64,000 nt of DNA from Aphanomyces cochlioides. Its lineage: Eukaryota; Oomycota; Saprolegniomycetes; Saprolegniales; Verrucalvaceae. The translations under genes and the position numbers were made by a program. Under the pieces are notes generated by a model. That model searched no databases and had not been told where the DNA came from. It saw only the letters and a program-made list of their open reading frames with translations. The DNA is taken from NCBI GenBank assembly GCA_019828595.1, contig JAHQRK010000017.1:434001-498000 (forward strand), given 5' to 3'. Shown here one piece after another: positions 34,004-44,819 of this stretch; the first letter of the stretch is position 1; every line of letters begins with the position of its first letter.

Positions 34004-34064
34004 ACTTCCGAATTTGCCTCGTACCCCTCAAGTCAAGAAGTTATCAAGTGCCGCCGCGCTCAAA
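34003..34064 (+). other. E8 5' leader
   Basis: Sixty-two nucleotides from the shared 5' end to the ORF1 ATG. Bases 34011-34024 (AATTTGCCTCGTAC) are exactly complementary to 43387-43400 in the 3' UTR of the same element. The ATG context is CAAAATGTC with A at -3. No TATA box or other promoter motif is evident. Confidence 0.65.
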
Positions 34065-37000
34065 ATGTCCAACGCCAACAGCTGTTCCGAGCTCCGTGAG
34101 ACCAACACTCACGGAGTCACCATCATTCCAGGTATTGTATCTCCTCACCCACTTTCGTCGTCCAATCAGGATGGCGGAAGTGGTGTGAGTAATGTCTCTA
34201 CACCTAACCCTAGGGCCGAAGTGGAGGTCGAGTTCGACCCCAACAGCGTCTTTAGAGACCAATCTGCGTCTCGCTCCCCCAGCGCTTCACCTGGTGCTCC
34301 ACTCGCCGGAGTTCCAGGGGGGGTCAACCTCAGTGGGTCAGTGGTTGACCCCCAGACCACTGTCGTTAACTTGTCTAGCGAAGCCCTCACTCAGGAGGGC
34401 GAACCACTGGGGCCTTGTGCCTGTGGTGGCTGCTTCCCTGGACTCCAATTGGAGTCGATCCCCAGTGAAGGCGGCGAGAAAACGGGGTCCATGCCAGCCC
34501 TAGAGGCTACGAGGGCCCCCCCTATGGGCACACCCTGCGGTTCTGTCTACTTCCCCCCAGGGGCCTCTTCGGAGGGGCGGGGGCGGTATCCCGATTTGGG
34601 TTCTCGCCGGAGCAATGGTGTACCCCAGTCACCGTGCTGCGGGGATGGCATGGATTCCCCTTCTACCCCTGTCACTGGGGGTCTGGCCCCGGCCTTTCTC
34701 GTGACCAATGGGACTGAGCCAGCAGCCACCAACCGCGTCGCCCCCTGTGCTGAGCCTCCTAGAACGGGAGAGGAAGAAGAAAAATCTCAAGAGGACGTGG
34801 ATATGGTCTCTGGAGACGCCGAGGGGAAGGATTCTACTGAAACCGAGGCCTTAACCGACGAGGGAAATACTCAAATTCACTCGGAGGTGGATGGGTCAGG
34901 CGACATTAACGGCCAAGCGAAGCCGTGTGATACTCCTGGAGAAGTTATTCAAGAGGAACAATCGACAAACAATGACAATGACCAGTCAAATCAAGACATT
35001 GTCGACAAATCCGTTGCTCAAGGAAATGGCGCTGTTGATCCTCCTACCGCGGCAGACAAAATACAAGGCGATCAAGAGCAACAAAACGCTGAAAAGGCCA
35101 ATCCATGGACGCAAAAGACTCCCGGCAAGGATTCAGCTTCGTCCAAGAAAGATGCCAAGCAAGGCAATGCCCCCAAAGGCGCGAAACATCGCAACACTGG
35201 TGCTCATGCTATTGCCGATGACGATATTGCGCGATGCGAGGCCATGGCGGATGCATTCTACAAAGACTCTGGTGACATGGACGCCTTCATTGAAAACATT
35301 TTGCTCACCCCCAGTCCCAAGTGTACGAGCTCACAGTCAAGTTGGGCGAAGGCTACAAGGACTGGTCCGAAAAAGTCATCTGCGATCAATTTGTCAAGGA
35401 AAATCCTGGTTCGTTATGGGGCTCCAAATTTCCGAACATTTTGATCCACAAGAAGAACCCACAGACCATTGTGATCTCAAGTTACAACTTGTCTACGTGC
35501 GTGGAAATGGGAGGCACAACGTTTCGACTTGGTGGCAAAGACTTCCTGGTTCCCAAGTACTCGCGTTATGGCAACAACTACTACGTTACGTTCAACAAGG
35601 TCAGTCACCCTTCGATGGCCAAGGCAATTGTCAAGAAAATGGCTGCATTGACCAAGTCAGTGATAGCAGCATTCAACCCTACTGCTGGTCAGAACATCAA
35701 GTCGCCGCATTTGAGAGTCATTTTCAAGTCGTCTGCGCCTCCTGCAGTGCTGGTGCCAAAATCCGGCGACGCACTACGCGAAATCACCATTACGGATCCG
35801 TCGGGTCAGCCTTTTGTCGTCGTGTTTCAGCACAAGATCGCTGCTCTGAACAAGACATTGCCTCCGTCGATTGTTTCACGACGTGCAGAGGCCAAGGCTG
35901 AAAAAGCGAAGGCAAAAGCGGCCAAGGCAGCGGCAAAATCTCCTCCGTCAGGAGAAAAAGAACCTGAACATGATGGAGACGATCATGATCAAGACCCTGG
36001 AACAAATGCGGAAGGCAAGGCCGACTCAACTGAGGCATCTGAAGATGGTCAAGATGAACAACCACAGCCAACAGCTCCTTCTCATGGCTCTGATGTCGAT
36101 ATGTCTGGTGACAGCGATCCCCCTAACAACAATGGACAAGACAAACAACAAGAAGATGTGGAAATGTCTACCAACGAATCGCCCGCTCTTGCTCCACCAA
36201 GTGAGCAGCCCAAGAACTCGCTGGACCTTCAATTGGTAACGGGCTACCGGTCTGGACCAGCTCCAAAACGTACTTTGCCTTCGTCCCCACGTTTGGATCC
36301 CCTGCCGACATCCAACCGTTTTCATATCCTCGAAGAAGACGACGTGGAACTCTCGTTTGAAGACTTTGCAGTGCCTCGAATTATATTGGAAGATTCAAGT
36401 GCGCCACGCCCGAAAAAGACCAAAGGCAAAGCGAAGAAACAACGACTTAACAAGTCTGCTGCAGCCCACCTCGAATTGGCGAAGAAGATCATTCGAGACA
36501 AGAAAGTCGAAGGCAGTATCACCGAATGTCAACGCATTTTGCGAGATGATCCTCAGCTCGTTTCACATGCTATGTACGCACAAGATGAAGACCTCAGTTT
36601 GTTTCAGTCACTTGTTGCAACCAAGACTATTGAGCGCAAGATGGCTTTGTTAAAAGCTCAAGGCAAGCCTCACAACTACAAACATCACGTCAACTTCATG
36701 GCTCAATACAAGATTCACCCGTCAGAAATCTTGGAAGAATTGACCACGGACATACCAGAGATCAAGCGCATCCTCTTTGCACTTGCTACGATTGACTTAT
36801 TCCTCTCAAATCGGGCCCCAGACCTCTACACAAACTCGGAGGCACTGACTGTTCTATTGAACCAAGAAGCAACAAGATTGCCTGACACCAACTGCTTGAC
36901 GGACTGGTCGCTGTTTGCTTTGATCGAAAACTTCAGCGACAATCTCGAGAAGTTCACTTTGCCGGCTCCCGTCTTGTCGGCCATCTCGATGCTCAAAAGC

Positions 37001-37102
37001 ATCACCAACAATTACCACATCGACGAGCTCTGCAGCAAAGCTCACCACTCCATGAACGCCGACGAAATTGATCCCCTCGATTTGGAGGACGATCAACTCT
37101 AA
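34065..37102 (+). pseudogene. E8 ORF1, full length but frameshifted
   Basis: Runs from ATG at 34065 to TAA at 37100-37102, 3,038 nt, one short of the intact length. The lesion is a C tract of 5 (35308-35312) that has 6 C in the other copies spanning it, at LLTP|QSQV. Upstream of it lies the Gly/Pro/Ser-rich N-terminal third, including PCACGGC, and the Asn/Gln/Asp-rich stretch. Downstream the globular region, Ala/Lys helix, acidic linker and C-terminal helices stay open. It could be restored by one base, so a homopolymer read error must be excluded. Confidence 0.87.
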
Positions 37103-37180
37103 GGCTTCTATCCCCTGCTTCAATCCATTTCAACCTCCCCTCTGACCCCTCCATTCTACTCATTTTCATCTGTACTCGTG

Positions 37181-38469
37181 ATGATTGACAACAACTTCTC
37201 CGATGTCCCAACTGAACTCGTGGACTGGGACCCACAAATCATCTCCCTCAACACCAATGGCTTCTCCAACAGTCATCGGTACATCCTCGACAAACTATCA
37301 AGTGTTCACGACGTTTCCTTTATCCAAGAAACCCGTTTCCGCACGCCAAGTCTCCACGACCGTGTTGCGTTCCATTGGCAACGCATCACAAACCACGAAG
37401 GCTCTTTGTTCTTTGAAGAGCCTATTTACCCTGAAGTATCCACGTCGCCAGCCACTGGAGGTCTGGCTACGTTGATACATCCTCACTCTCCTTTGAAGAA
37501 CGCCACTCACGTCCCTCATGACAACCCAGTGCTTCGTGGTCGTTATCTACAAGTGCGATGTACTCTGGGTCCACTGACAGTCGTTCTCCACAATATCTAT
37601 GCGCCGGCAGCCTTCCAAGAACGAGCAAGTTACTTCGAAGAATTGCCACGCGACTTTCCTCCACATGCGCTCCACATTGTTGGAGGAGATTTCAACTGCA
37701 CTCTCAACAAAGATTTGGATTCGTTGAGACCCAGTACCTCCACCATGGCCGGCACCCTTCAACTGGAACAATGGATGCACAGTTTGTCTCTGGTGGATCT
37801 GTTTCGCCGTCAAAACCCCGTGGCAAGAACCTTCACAAGTCCCACACTCACCAACCGACTCGACTACATCTTTTGTTCGTCCACCTTGGCGGGTCTTTGT
37901 CATTGGAAGGCGACGCACATGCCGCACGTTCCACAGGCTGACCACGTGGCTTGTCGTATCATCACAAAGCGTCAAACATTGCGCCATGGCTCTGGATCAT
38001 GGAAAGCTCCAACTTGGCTACTTCGTCTACCACGAGCGGCCGAGATTGTTCATGGATGTCTGGATCGATTTTTGGACAAGTCTCCAACATTCCACAATAT
38101 CTCCAAGGCCTACGACATACTGGTCAATGATATCCGCTCCCAACTCAAAGAATTCCATTCTCAACGATTGGAGAAACAACATCTGCCGTTGAAGAAGTTA
38201 GCTGTCGAGATCGCTTCGCTTTTGCAAGTCCCCAACATGCGTCAAGATGCAGTGCTGGTGGATCGAGTGCGAGACCTTCAAAAGCAAATTCACGAGCTGC
38301 AAGATCGAGACAAGCAGTTTCGTCAAGACCAGGCGTTCCAACTTCACTTGTACAAAGCAGAGCGCTCGTCCAAGTTCCACTTCATGTCCCCTGTCCCTAC
38401 CCCCTTGAAGAAGACAGTCTTCAAAGAGTTGGTGGATGTCAATGGAAATGTTGTCTCCAATCAACAAGG
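37181..38469 (+). pseudogene. E8 ORF2, N-terminal 430 codons, interrupted by E9
   Basis: From ATG at 37181 through the complete endonuclease domain to VVSNQQG, where E9 is inserted. All listed endonuclease residues are present. Private changes are THVPH for TQVPH and LCHWK for LRHWK, neither catalytic. It resumes in frame at 40541 as MSDVLVDYYKD. Confidence 0.88.
38454..38469 (+). repeat. 16-bp TSD of E9, left copy
   Basis: tctccaatcaacaagg, repeated exactly at 40525-40540. Removing E9 and one copy restores the ORF2 frame of E8. Confidence 0.9.
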
Positions 38470-40524
38470 TTAAATGAGTTGTATTAACCTTATTTTTGAG
38501 CAAAGGCCCTAATGACTTACTAATTTGCCTCGTACTGTATAAATAGAACTTGGAAAACAGAATATGGCAAAGTGGTCATTGAACAGGAGATGAAGTGAGT
38601 GAGCCGTCAGCTCTCTCATGAAACGACACTGTCAGGAATGGCGTGTTGACGTAACCAGGGGTCCGAAGATAGATGCTTGAGCACATTGAATACCTTGGTG
38701 TATCCCTTCTTGAGAGGGAGATCAACCAGGAGCTGTTGTAGATGTAGCTTGATCAAAGAGGCAGCATGAATGGCAACTTCCATCGGACACTTCGCTGTGA
38801 GGTCGGGTCGAAAGGTGCGATCGGCACGTTGGAGCCATATTTGATAATACACGCAGGCTCGGACAATCGGCCAGATCTTCAGATAGCCACGGATGTAGTA
38901 TCCATCGGACGGCTTGGGCGTCTCGTAGAACATTTCCAGACACGTGGACGGAAAGGAACACTCGAGCAGTCGCTGGATTGTCTTGAAGGAATACCAAACA
39001 GATTGACCATATCCACAAGAGAACAAGAAATGCTCGTACGTCTCATTGACACGACAGAAGACACACGTCGGCTTGGGGTCTTGGTACTGAAACAGATATT
39101 GCATGGCGTTGGCGCGGAGAAGGGTCTTGAAAATGAACTCTCCATATCGAGGGAGAATGTGGTCGGGTTGGAGGAAGGCGGCAAGTTGGGTAAGGCGCTT
39201 GGGGTCTTCGTAAAAGTTGGATGGCAGGTTGAGATGCTTGGTAGGAAGAATGGACGAGCTGACAGCTGGAGAAGCTCTGATCTTAGCCGATTTCGAAGTC
39301 GCAAGCGCCAACAAGATCGGACTCGAGTCAGGGTGTATCATCCAGTGCCATTCCATCCATTCAGAGCTTGGCGTCGGCAAGTGGAACACGGGAGCATCCT
39401 CTTCAGAAACAATCTCAAACAATCGTGATAACTTGGTCACCAAGATTGAGATCCATTGTTTCGTTGGAGGGACAAAATTGGCTTGGCGGCAGGCACGGTT
39501 GATTTTGTCGAACAAGATCGAAGCTGGCCAAACTCGCTGACACGGAGTCAACAAATGCGACAACTTCGTGATGTGAAGCGAAGCCAATACACTGGCTTGG
39601 TCTTGCGTCGATGTAGAGCACTGATCGTATAGGTCTTCGAGTCCAGGCAGATACGAGTTGTGCCAAAGGGGAACATCCAAAGATGAGATGTGATTTGGAC
39701 AGCCGTACGGAGTCCAGCGAGATTCAAACCAGCTACTCAATAAGGCTTTCCACATTGGAGTGATATTGGGATTCTTGTACAGTTGTCTGATGAATGCAGA
39801 AGAGCCATTTGCCAAGAGGAGATCTCGGGGGAACCCCATGGATGAAAAGCCTTCTCGAGGAGAGTATAGCCCGGCGTAATCCAGGCGGACATGGCAGACT
39901 TGCGGGGTGGGGTGGTGATGGCTTGAATGCATCTGATCATGACAGAGCGGTTGTGTTGTTGCCATAAAGCAAGTGCATGGTGCAGGCCTAAGCCACCGGA
40001 CTTCTTCGGCATGAATATGATCTCCTTTTTGATCAAACGGAGGCCATGGACAGAGGAGGATGGGTTGATTTCTTCACCATGCATAAATTGAAGCATGGCC
40101 TTGTCGATCTTTTTGGCCAGGTCTTTGTCGGCAGGGACAAAAGCCAGTTGGTACCATAACACAGGCAGACATATGCTGTGCAGGATAGTGACTTTTCCGG
40201 CCATGGTTCGAGCCTTGTAGAGCCACAAAGACAAGCGAGCCACAAACTTCTCAAACACGTAATTGAAACGTGCCAATGGAGAAAGATTGGGCGCAACCAA
40301 GATACCAAGAGCCTTCACGGGACTGTCGGAAGTAACTTGTAGTGAGGCAAGGTTCCCATTCAACTGGCTGTAAGTCAGAATTTGGGTCTTGTCTACGTTG
40401 AGTCGGAAACCAGACTTGTCGCAAAAGGTTTGAACCAATGCAAGCTGCCGGTGGAGGCACGTCTCATTTGCCGCATAGAGTTGCGAGTCGTCGGCAAAGT
40501 AACTCCCAGTGTGGTAGCGATCCC
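38470..40524 (-). mobile_element. E9: 2.06-kb 5'-truncated LINE inserted in E8
   Basis: A 2,055-bp minus-strand copy with an intact 3' end, truncated at ORF2 codon ~716 just upstream of FADD, and flanked by a 16-bp direct repeat. It is antisense to its host element. It shares three rare variants with E8 (hairpin mismatch ctctctcat, gagaacaagaaatg and the 5-G tract), so it derives from E8 or its close source. Confidence 0.9.
38616..40524 (-). pseudogene. E9 ORF2 fragment, frameshifted
   Basis: Encodes ORF2 from GDRYHTGSYFADD to the native stop at 38616. A 5-G tract at 39827-39831 (6 in intact copies) shifts the frame near codon 947. There is also CPMEV in place of SPMEV near the C terminus. 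The CCHC finger residues are still encoded in the downstream frame. It is truncated inside the RT palm, so no activity is expected. Confidence 0.87.
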
Positions 40525-40540
40525 TCTCCAATCAACAAGG

Positions 40541-43306
40541 CATGTCTGACGTCCTGGTCGACTACTACAAGGACTTGTTTGCAGCTCCCGACGTGCAGCG
40601 ATCTGGAGACGAAGTGCCGTCATTTCTGACCCCATTGACTCGACACAAGCAACTGCCAGAGCAAGCCCAGAAAGAGCTGTCGGCTCCCTTGCGCGCCAAC
40701 GAGTTCTATCATGCTATTCGACACAGCAGTTCGAACTCAGCGCCAGGTCCCAACGCTCTGCCATTCGAAGTCCTCAAACTTGCACCTCACAAGTGGTCGT
40801 TGGTATTGGAGCAGCTATTCACACACCAGCTCCATTCTCACCCTCGCTTGACTCCCATGCAACTTGTCAGTACGCTGGTGTTGCTGCACAAGAAAGGCCC
40901 CAAGTCACAAGCCAAGAACTATCGGCCCATTAGCCTACTCAACACGGATGTGAAAATCCTGACGAGTATTCTGGCTTATCGACTCCAGCGCCACATTCGA
41001 CACATCATCCACCCGGACCAGCAAGGCTTTATCCGTCGAAGCAATATCCAAACCAATATTGCACGACTGGATGACATGCTGCACCACATCAAACTACACA
41101 GTCCGTCCTCGATGGTGGCACTGCTTGACTTTGAGAAAGCTTTTGATCGCGTGGACCACGCGTACTTGCTCCGCGTCCTCCGTCACTATGGCTTTCCCGA
41201 AACCTTTGTTGACATGGTTCGCGTACTGTACTCGGGCCGCAAGTCTCGCATCTTGGTGAACGGCTTCTTGTCCAAGCCAGTTCACATCTCACGCGGTGTG
41301 TTGCAAGGTGATCCACTGTCGCCACTTCTGTTTGTGATCGCTTTGGAACCGATGTGCCAACTCCTACGGCAACACTCCAACTATGGCATCAAGTGTGGGG
41401 ATCGCTACCACACTGGGAGTTACTTTGCCGACGACTCGCAACTCTATGCGGCAAATGAGACGTGCCTCCACCGGCAGCTTGCATTGGTTCAAACCTTTTG
41501 CGACAAGTCTGGTTTCCGACTCAACGTAGACAAGACCCAAATTCTGACTTACAGCCAGTTGAATGGGAACCTTGCCTCACTACAAGTTACTTCCGACAGT
41601 CCCGTGAAGGCTCTTGGTATCTTGGTTGCGCCCAATCTTTCTCCATTGGCACGTTTCAATTACGTGTTTGAGAAGTTTGTGGCTCGCTTGTCTTTGTGGC
41701 TCTACAAGGCTCGAACCATGGCCGGAAAAGTCACTATCCTGCACAGCATATGTCTGCCTGTGTTATGGTACCAACTGGCTTTTGTCCCTGCCGACAAAGA
41801 CCTGGCCAAAAAGATCGACAAGGCCATGCTTCAATTTATGCATGGTGAAGAAATCAACCCATCCTCCTCTGTCCATGGCCTCCGTTTGATCAAAAAGGAG
41901 ATCCTATTCATGCCGAAGAAGTCCGGTGGCTTAGGCCTGCACCATGCACTTGCTTTATGGCAACAACACAACCGCTCTGTCATGATCAGATGCATTCAAG
42001 CCATCACCACCCCACCCCGCAAGTCTGCCATGTCCGCCTGGATTACGCCGGGCTATACTCTCCTCGAGAAGGCTTTTCATCCATGGGGTTCCCCCGAGAT
42101 CTCCTCTTGGCAAATGGCTCTTCTGCATTCATCAGACAACTGTACAAGAATCCCAATATCACTCCAATGTGGAAAGCCTTATTGAGTAGCTGGTTTGAAT
42201 CTCGCTGGACTCCGTACGGCTGTCCAAATCACATCTCATCTTTGGATGTTGCCCTTTGGCACAACTCGTATCTGCCTGGACTCGAAGACCTATACGATCA
42301 GTGCTCTACATCGACGCAAGACCAAGCCAATGTATTGGCGTCGCTTCACATCACGAAGTTGTCGCATTTGTTGACTCCGTGTCAGCGAGTTTGGCCAGCT
42401 TCGATCTTGTTCGACAAAATCAACCGTGCCTGCCGCCAAGCCAATTTTGTCCCTCCAAAGAAACAATGGATCTCAATCTTGGTGACCAAGTTATCACGAT
42501 TGTTTGAGATTGTTTCTGAAGAGGATGCTCCCGTGTTCCACTTGCCGACGCCTAGCTCCGAATGGATGGAATGGCACTGGATAATTCACCCTGACTCGAG
42601 TCCGATCTTGTTGGCGTTTGCGACTTCGAAATCGGCTAAGATCAGAGCTTCTCCAGCTGTCAGCTCGTCCATTCTTCCTACCAAGCATCTCAACCTGCCA
42701 TCCAACTTTTACGAAGACCCCAAGCGCCTTACCCAACTTGCCGCCTTCCTCCAACCCGACCACATTCTCCCTCGATATGGAGAGTTCATTTTCAAGACCC
42801 TTCTCCGCGCCAACGCCATGCAATATCTGTTTCAGTACCAAGACCCCAAGCCGACGTGTGTCTTCTGTCGTGTCAATGAGACGTACGAGCATTTCTTGTT
42901 CTCTTGTGGATATGGTCAATCTGTTTGGTATTCCTTCAAGACAATCCAGCGACTGCTCGAGTGTTCCTTTCCGTCCACGTGTCTGGAAATGTTCTACGAG
43001 ACGCCCAAGCCGTCCGATGGATACTACATCCGTGGCTATCTGAAGATCTGGCCGATTGTCCGAGCCTGCGTGTATTATCAAATATGGCTCCAACGTGCCG
43101 ATCGCACCTTTCGACCCGACCTCACAGCGAAGAGTCCGATGGAAGTTGCCATTCATGCAGCCTCTTTGATCAGGCTACATCTACAACAGCTCCTGGTTGA
43201 TCTCCCTCTCAAGAAGGGATACACCAAGGTATTCAATGTGCTCAAGCATCTATCTTCGGACCCCTGGTTACGTCAACACGCCATTCCTGACAGTGTCGTT
43301 TCATGA
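40541..43306 (+). pseudogene. E8 ORF2, C-terminal part, frameshifted
   Basis: Codons 431 to the end: RT with motif A D626, GVLQGDP and FADD all present, then a 5-C tract at 42091-42095 (6 in intact copies) that shifts the frame near codon 947. The rest, with the CCHC finger, continues in the other frame to TGA at 43304-43306. Private changes include DVALWH, PKKQW and SLIRLH. With E9 inserted and this indel, the gene is broken twice. Confidence 0.87.
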
Positions 43307-43452
43307 GAGAGCTGACGGCTCACTCACTTCATCTCCTGTTCAATGACCACTTTGCCATATTCTGTTTTCCAAGTTCTATTTATACAGTACGAGGCAAATT
43401 AGTAAGTCATTAGGGCCTTTGCTCAAAAATAAGGTTAATACAACTCATTTAA
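43307..43452 (+). other. 3' UTR of E8
   Basis: 146 nt ending TTTAA without a poly(A) tail. The hairpin at 43304-43326 has one stem mismatch shared with E9. Bases 43387-43400 (GTACGAGGCAAATT) pair with the E8 leader at 34011-34024. Confidence 0.8.
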
Positions 43453-44741
43453 CCTTGTTGATTGGAGACAACATTTCCATTGACATCCACCAACTCTTTG
43501 AAGACTGTCTTCTTCAAGGGGGTAGGGACAGGGGACATGAAGTGGAACTTGGACGAGCGCTCTGCTTTGTACAAGTGAAGTTGGAACGCCTGGTCTTGAC
43601 GAAACTGCTTGTCTCGATCTTGCAGCTCGTGAATTTGCTTTTGAAGGTCTCGCACTCGATCCACCAGCACTGCATCTTGACGCATGTTGGGGACTTGCAA
43701 AAGCGAAGCGATCTCGACAGCTAACTTCTTCAACGGCAGACGTTGTTTCTCCAATCGTTGAGAATGGAATTCTTTGAGTTGGGAGCGGATATCATTGACC
43801 AGCATGTCGTAGGCCTTGGAGATATTGTGGAATGATGGAGACTTGTCCAAAAATCGATCCAGACATCCATGAACAATCTCGGCCGCTCGTGGTAGACGAA
43901 GTAGCCAAGTTGGAGCTTTCCATGATCCAGAGCCATGGCGCAATGTTTGACGCTTTGTGATGATACGACAAGCCACGTGGTCAGCCTGTGGAACGTGTGG
44001 CATGTGCGTCGCCTTCCAATGACGAAGACCCGCCAAGGTGGACGAACAAAATATGTAGTCGAGTCGGTTGGTGAGTGTGGGACTTGTGAAGGTTCTTGCC
44101 ACGGGGTTTTGACGGCGAAACAGATCCACCAGAGACAAACTGTGCATCCATTGTTCCAGTTGAAGGGTGCCGGCCATGGTGGAGGTACTGGGTCTCAACG
44201 AATCCAAATCTTTGTTGAGAGTGCAGTTGAAATCTCCTCCAACAATGTGGAGCGCATGTGGAGGAAAGTCGCGTGGCAATTCTTCGAAGTAACTTGCTCG
44301 TTCTTGGAAGGCTGCCGGCGCATAGATATTGTGGAGAACGACTGTCAGTGGACCCAGAGTACATCGCACTTGTAGATAACGACCACGAAGCACTGGGTTG
44401 TCATGAGGGACTTGAGTGGCGTTCTTCAAAGGAGAGTGAGGATGTATCAACGTAGCCAGACCTCCAGTGGCTGGCGACGTGGATACTTCAGGGTAAATAG
44501 GCTCTTCAAAGAACAAAGAGCCTTCGTGGTTTGTGATGCGTTGCCAATGGAACGCAACACGGTCGTGGAGACTTGGCGTGCGGAAACGGGTTTCTTGGAT
44601 AAAGGAAACGTCGTGAACACTTGATAGTTTGTCGAGGATGTACCGATGACTGTTGGAGAAGCCATTGGTGTTGAGGGAGATGATTTGTGGGTCCCAGTCC
44701 ACGAGTTCAGTTGGGACATCGGAGAAGTTGTTGTCACTCAT
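43453..44741 (-). pseudogene. E7 ORF2, N-terminal ~430 codons
   Basis: From ATG at 44741 to VVSNQQG at the E8 junction, encoding the whole endonuclease domain with LNTNG, QE, NIYAP, GGDFN, RLDY and ADH. It has SPSFHN and YDMLVND, which differ from the overlapping 3' piece of E7 (SPTFHN, YDILVND). It cannot yield RT because E8 intervenes. Confidence 0.86.
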
Positions 44742-44819
44742 CACGAGTACAGATGAAAATGAGTAGAATGGAGGGGTCAGAGGGGAGGTTGAAATGGATT
44801 GAAGCAGGGGATAGAAGCC

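Larger units (their letters stand above)
34003..38469 (+). mobile_element. E8, 5' piece: full-length LINE on plus strand
   Basis: Plus-strand element beginning at the canonical 5' end (GACTTCCGAATTTGCC), the same end seen at 59345, 61140 and 62939 on the other strand. It holds the 62-nt leader, all of ORF1 and ORF2 to codon ~430. It is interrupted at 38469 by E9 and resumes at 40525 with a 16-bp TSD. Joined, E8 is about 7.38 kb. Confidence 0.88.
35553..40524 (+). repeat. 4,972-bp inverted repeat, left arm
   Basis: Left arm consists of E8 from the ORF1 codon for PKYSR to E9 5' end. Its reverse complement is 41398-46369, of exactly equal length, and both arms contain the same element-tail/ORF2 junction. 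The 873-bp spacer is 40525-41397. The arms differ at scattered bases. Confidence 0.8.
40525..43452 (+). mobile_element. E8, 3' piece
   Basis: Starts with the second TSD copy and continues E8 through ORF2 and the 146-nt 3' UTR to TTTAA at 43452. It is followed immediately by minus-strand ORF2 sequence (CCTTGTTGATTGG), the same junction that E9 makes with E8, seen here from the opposite strand. Confidence 0.87.

Noticed and set aside
33864..34064. Extension of E8 ORF1 upstream into E7
   Set aside because: The upstream part is antisense E7 ORF2 sequence. The element 5' end at 34003 and the ATG at 34065 define the real start.
37181..43306. LTR retrotransposon or Penelope/group II intron origin
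   Set aside because: There are no LTRs, integrase, protease, GIY-YIG or intron-RNA features. The EEP endonuclease plus FADD RT plus CCHC arrangement is that of APE-class LINEs.
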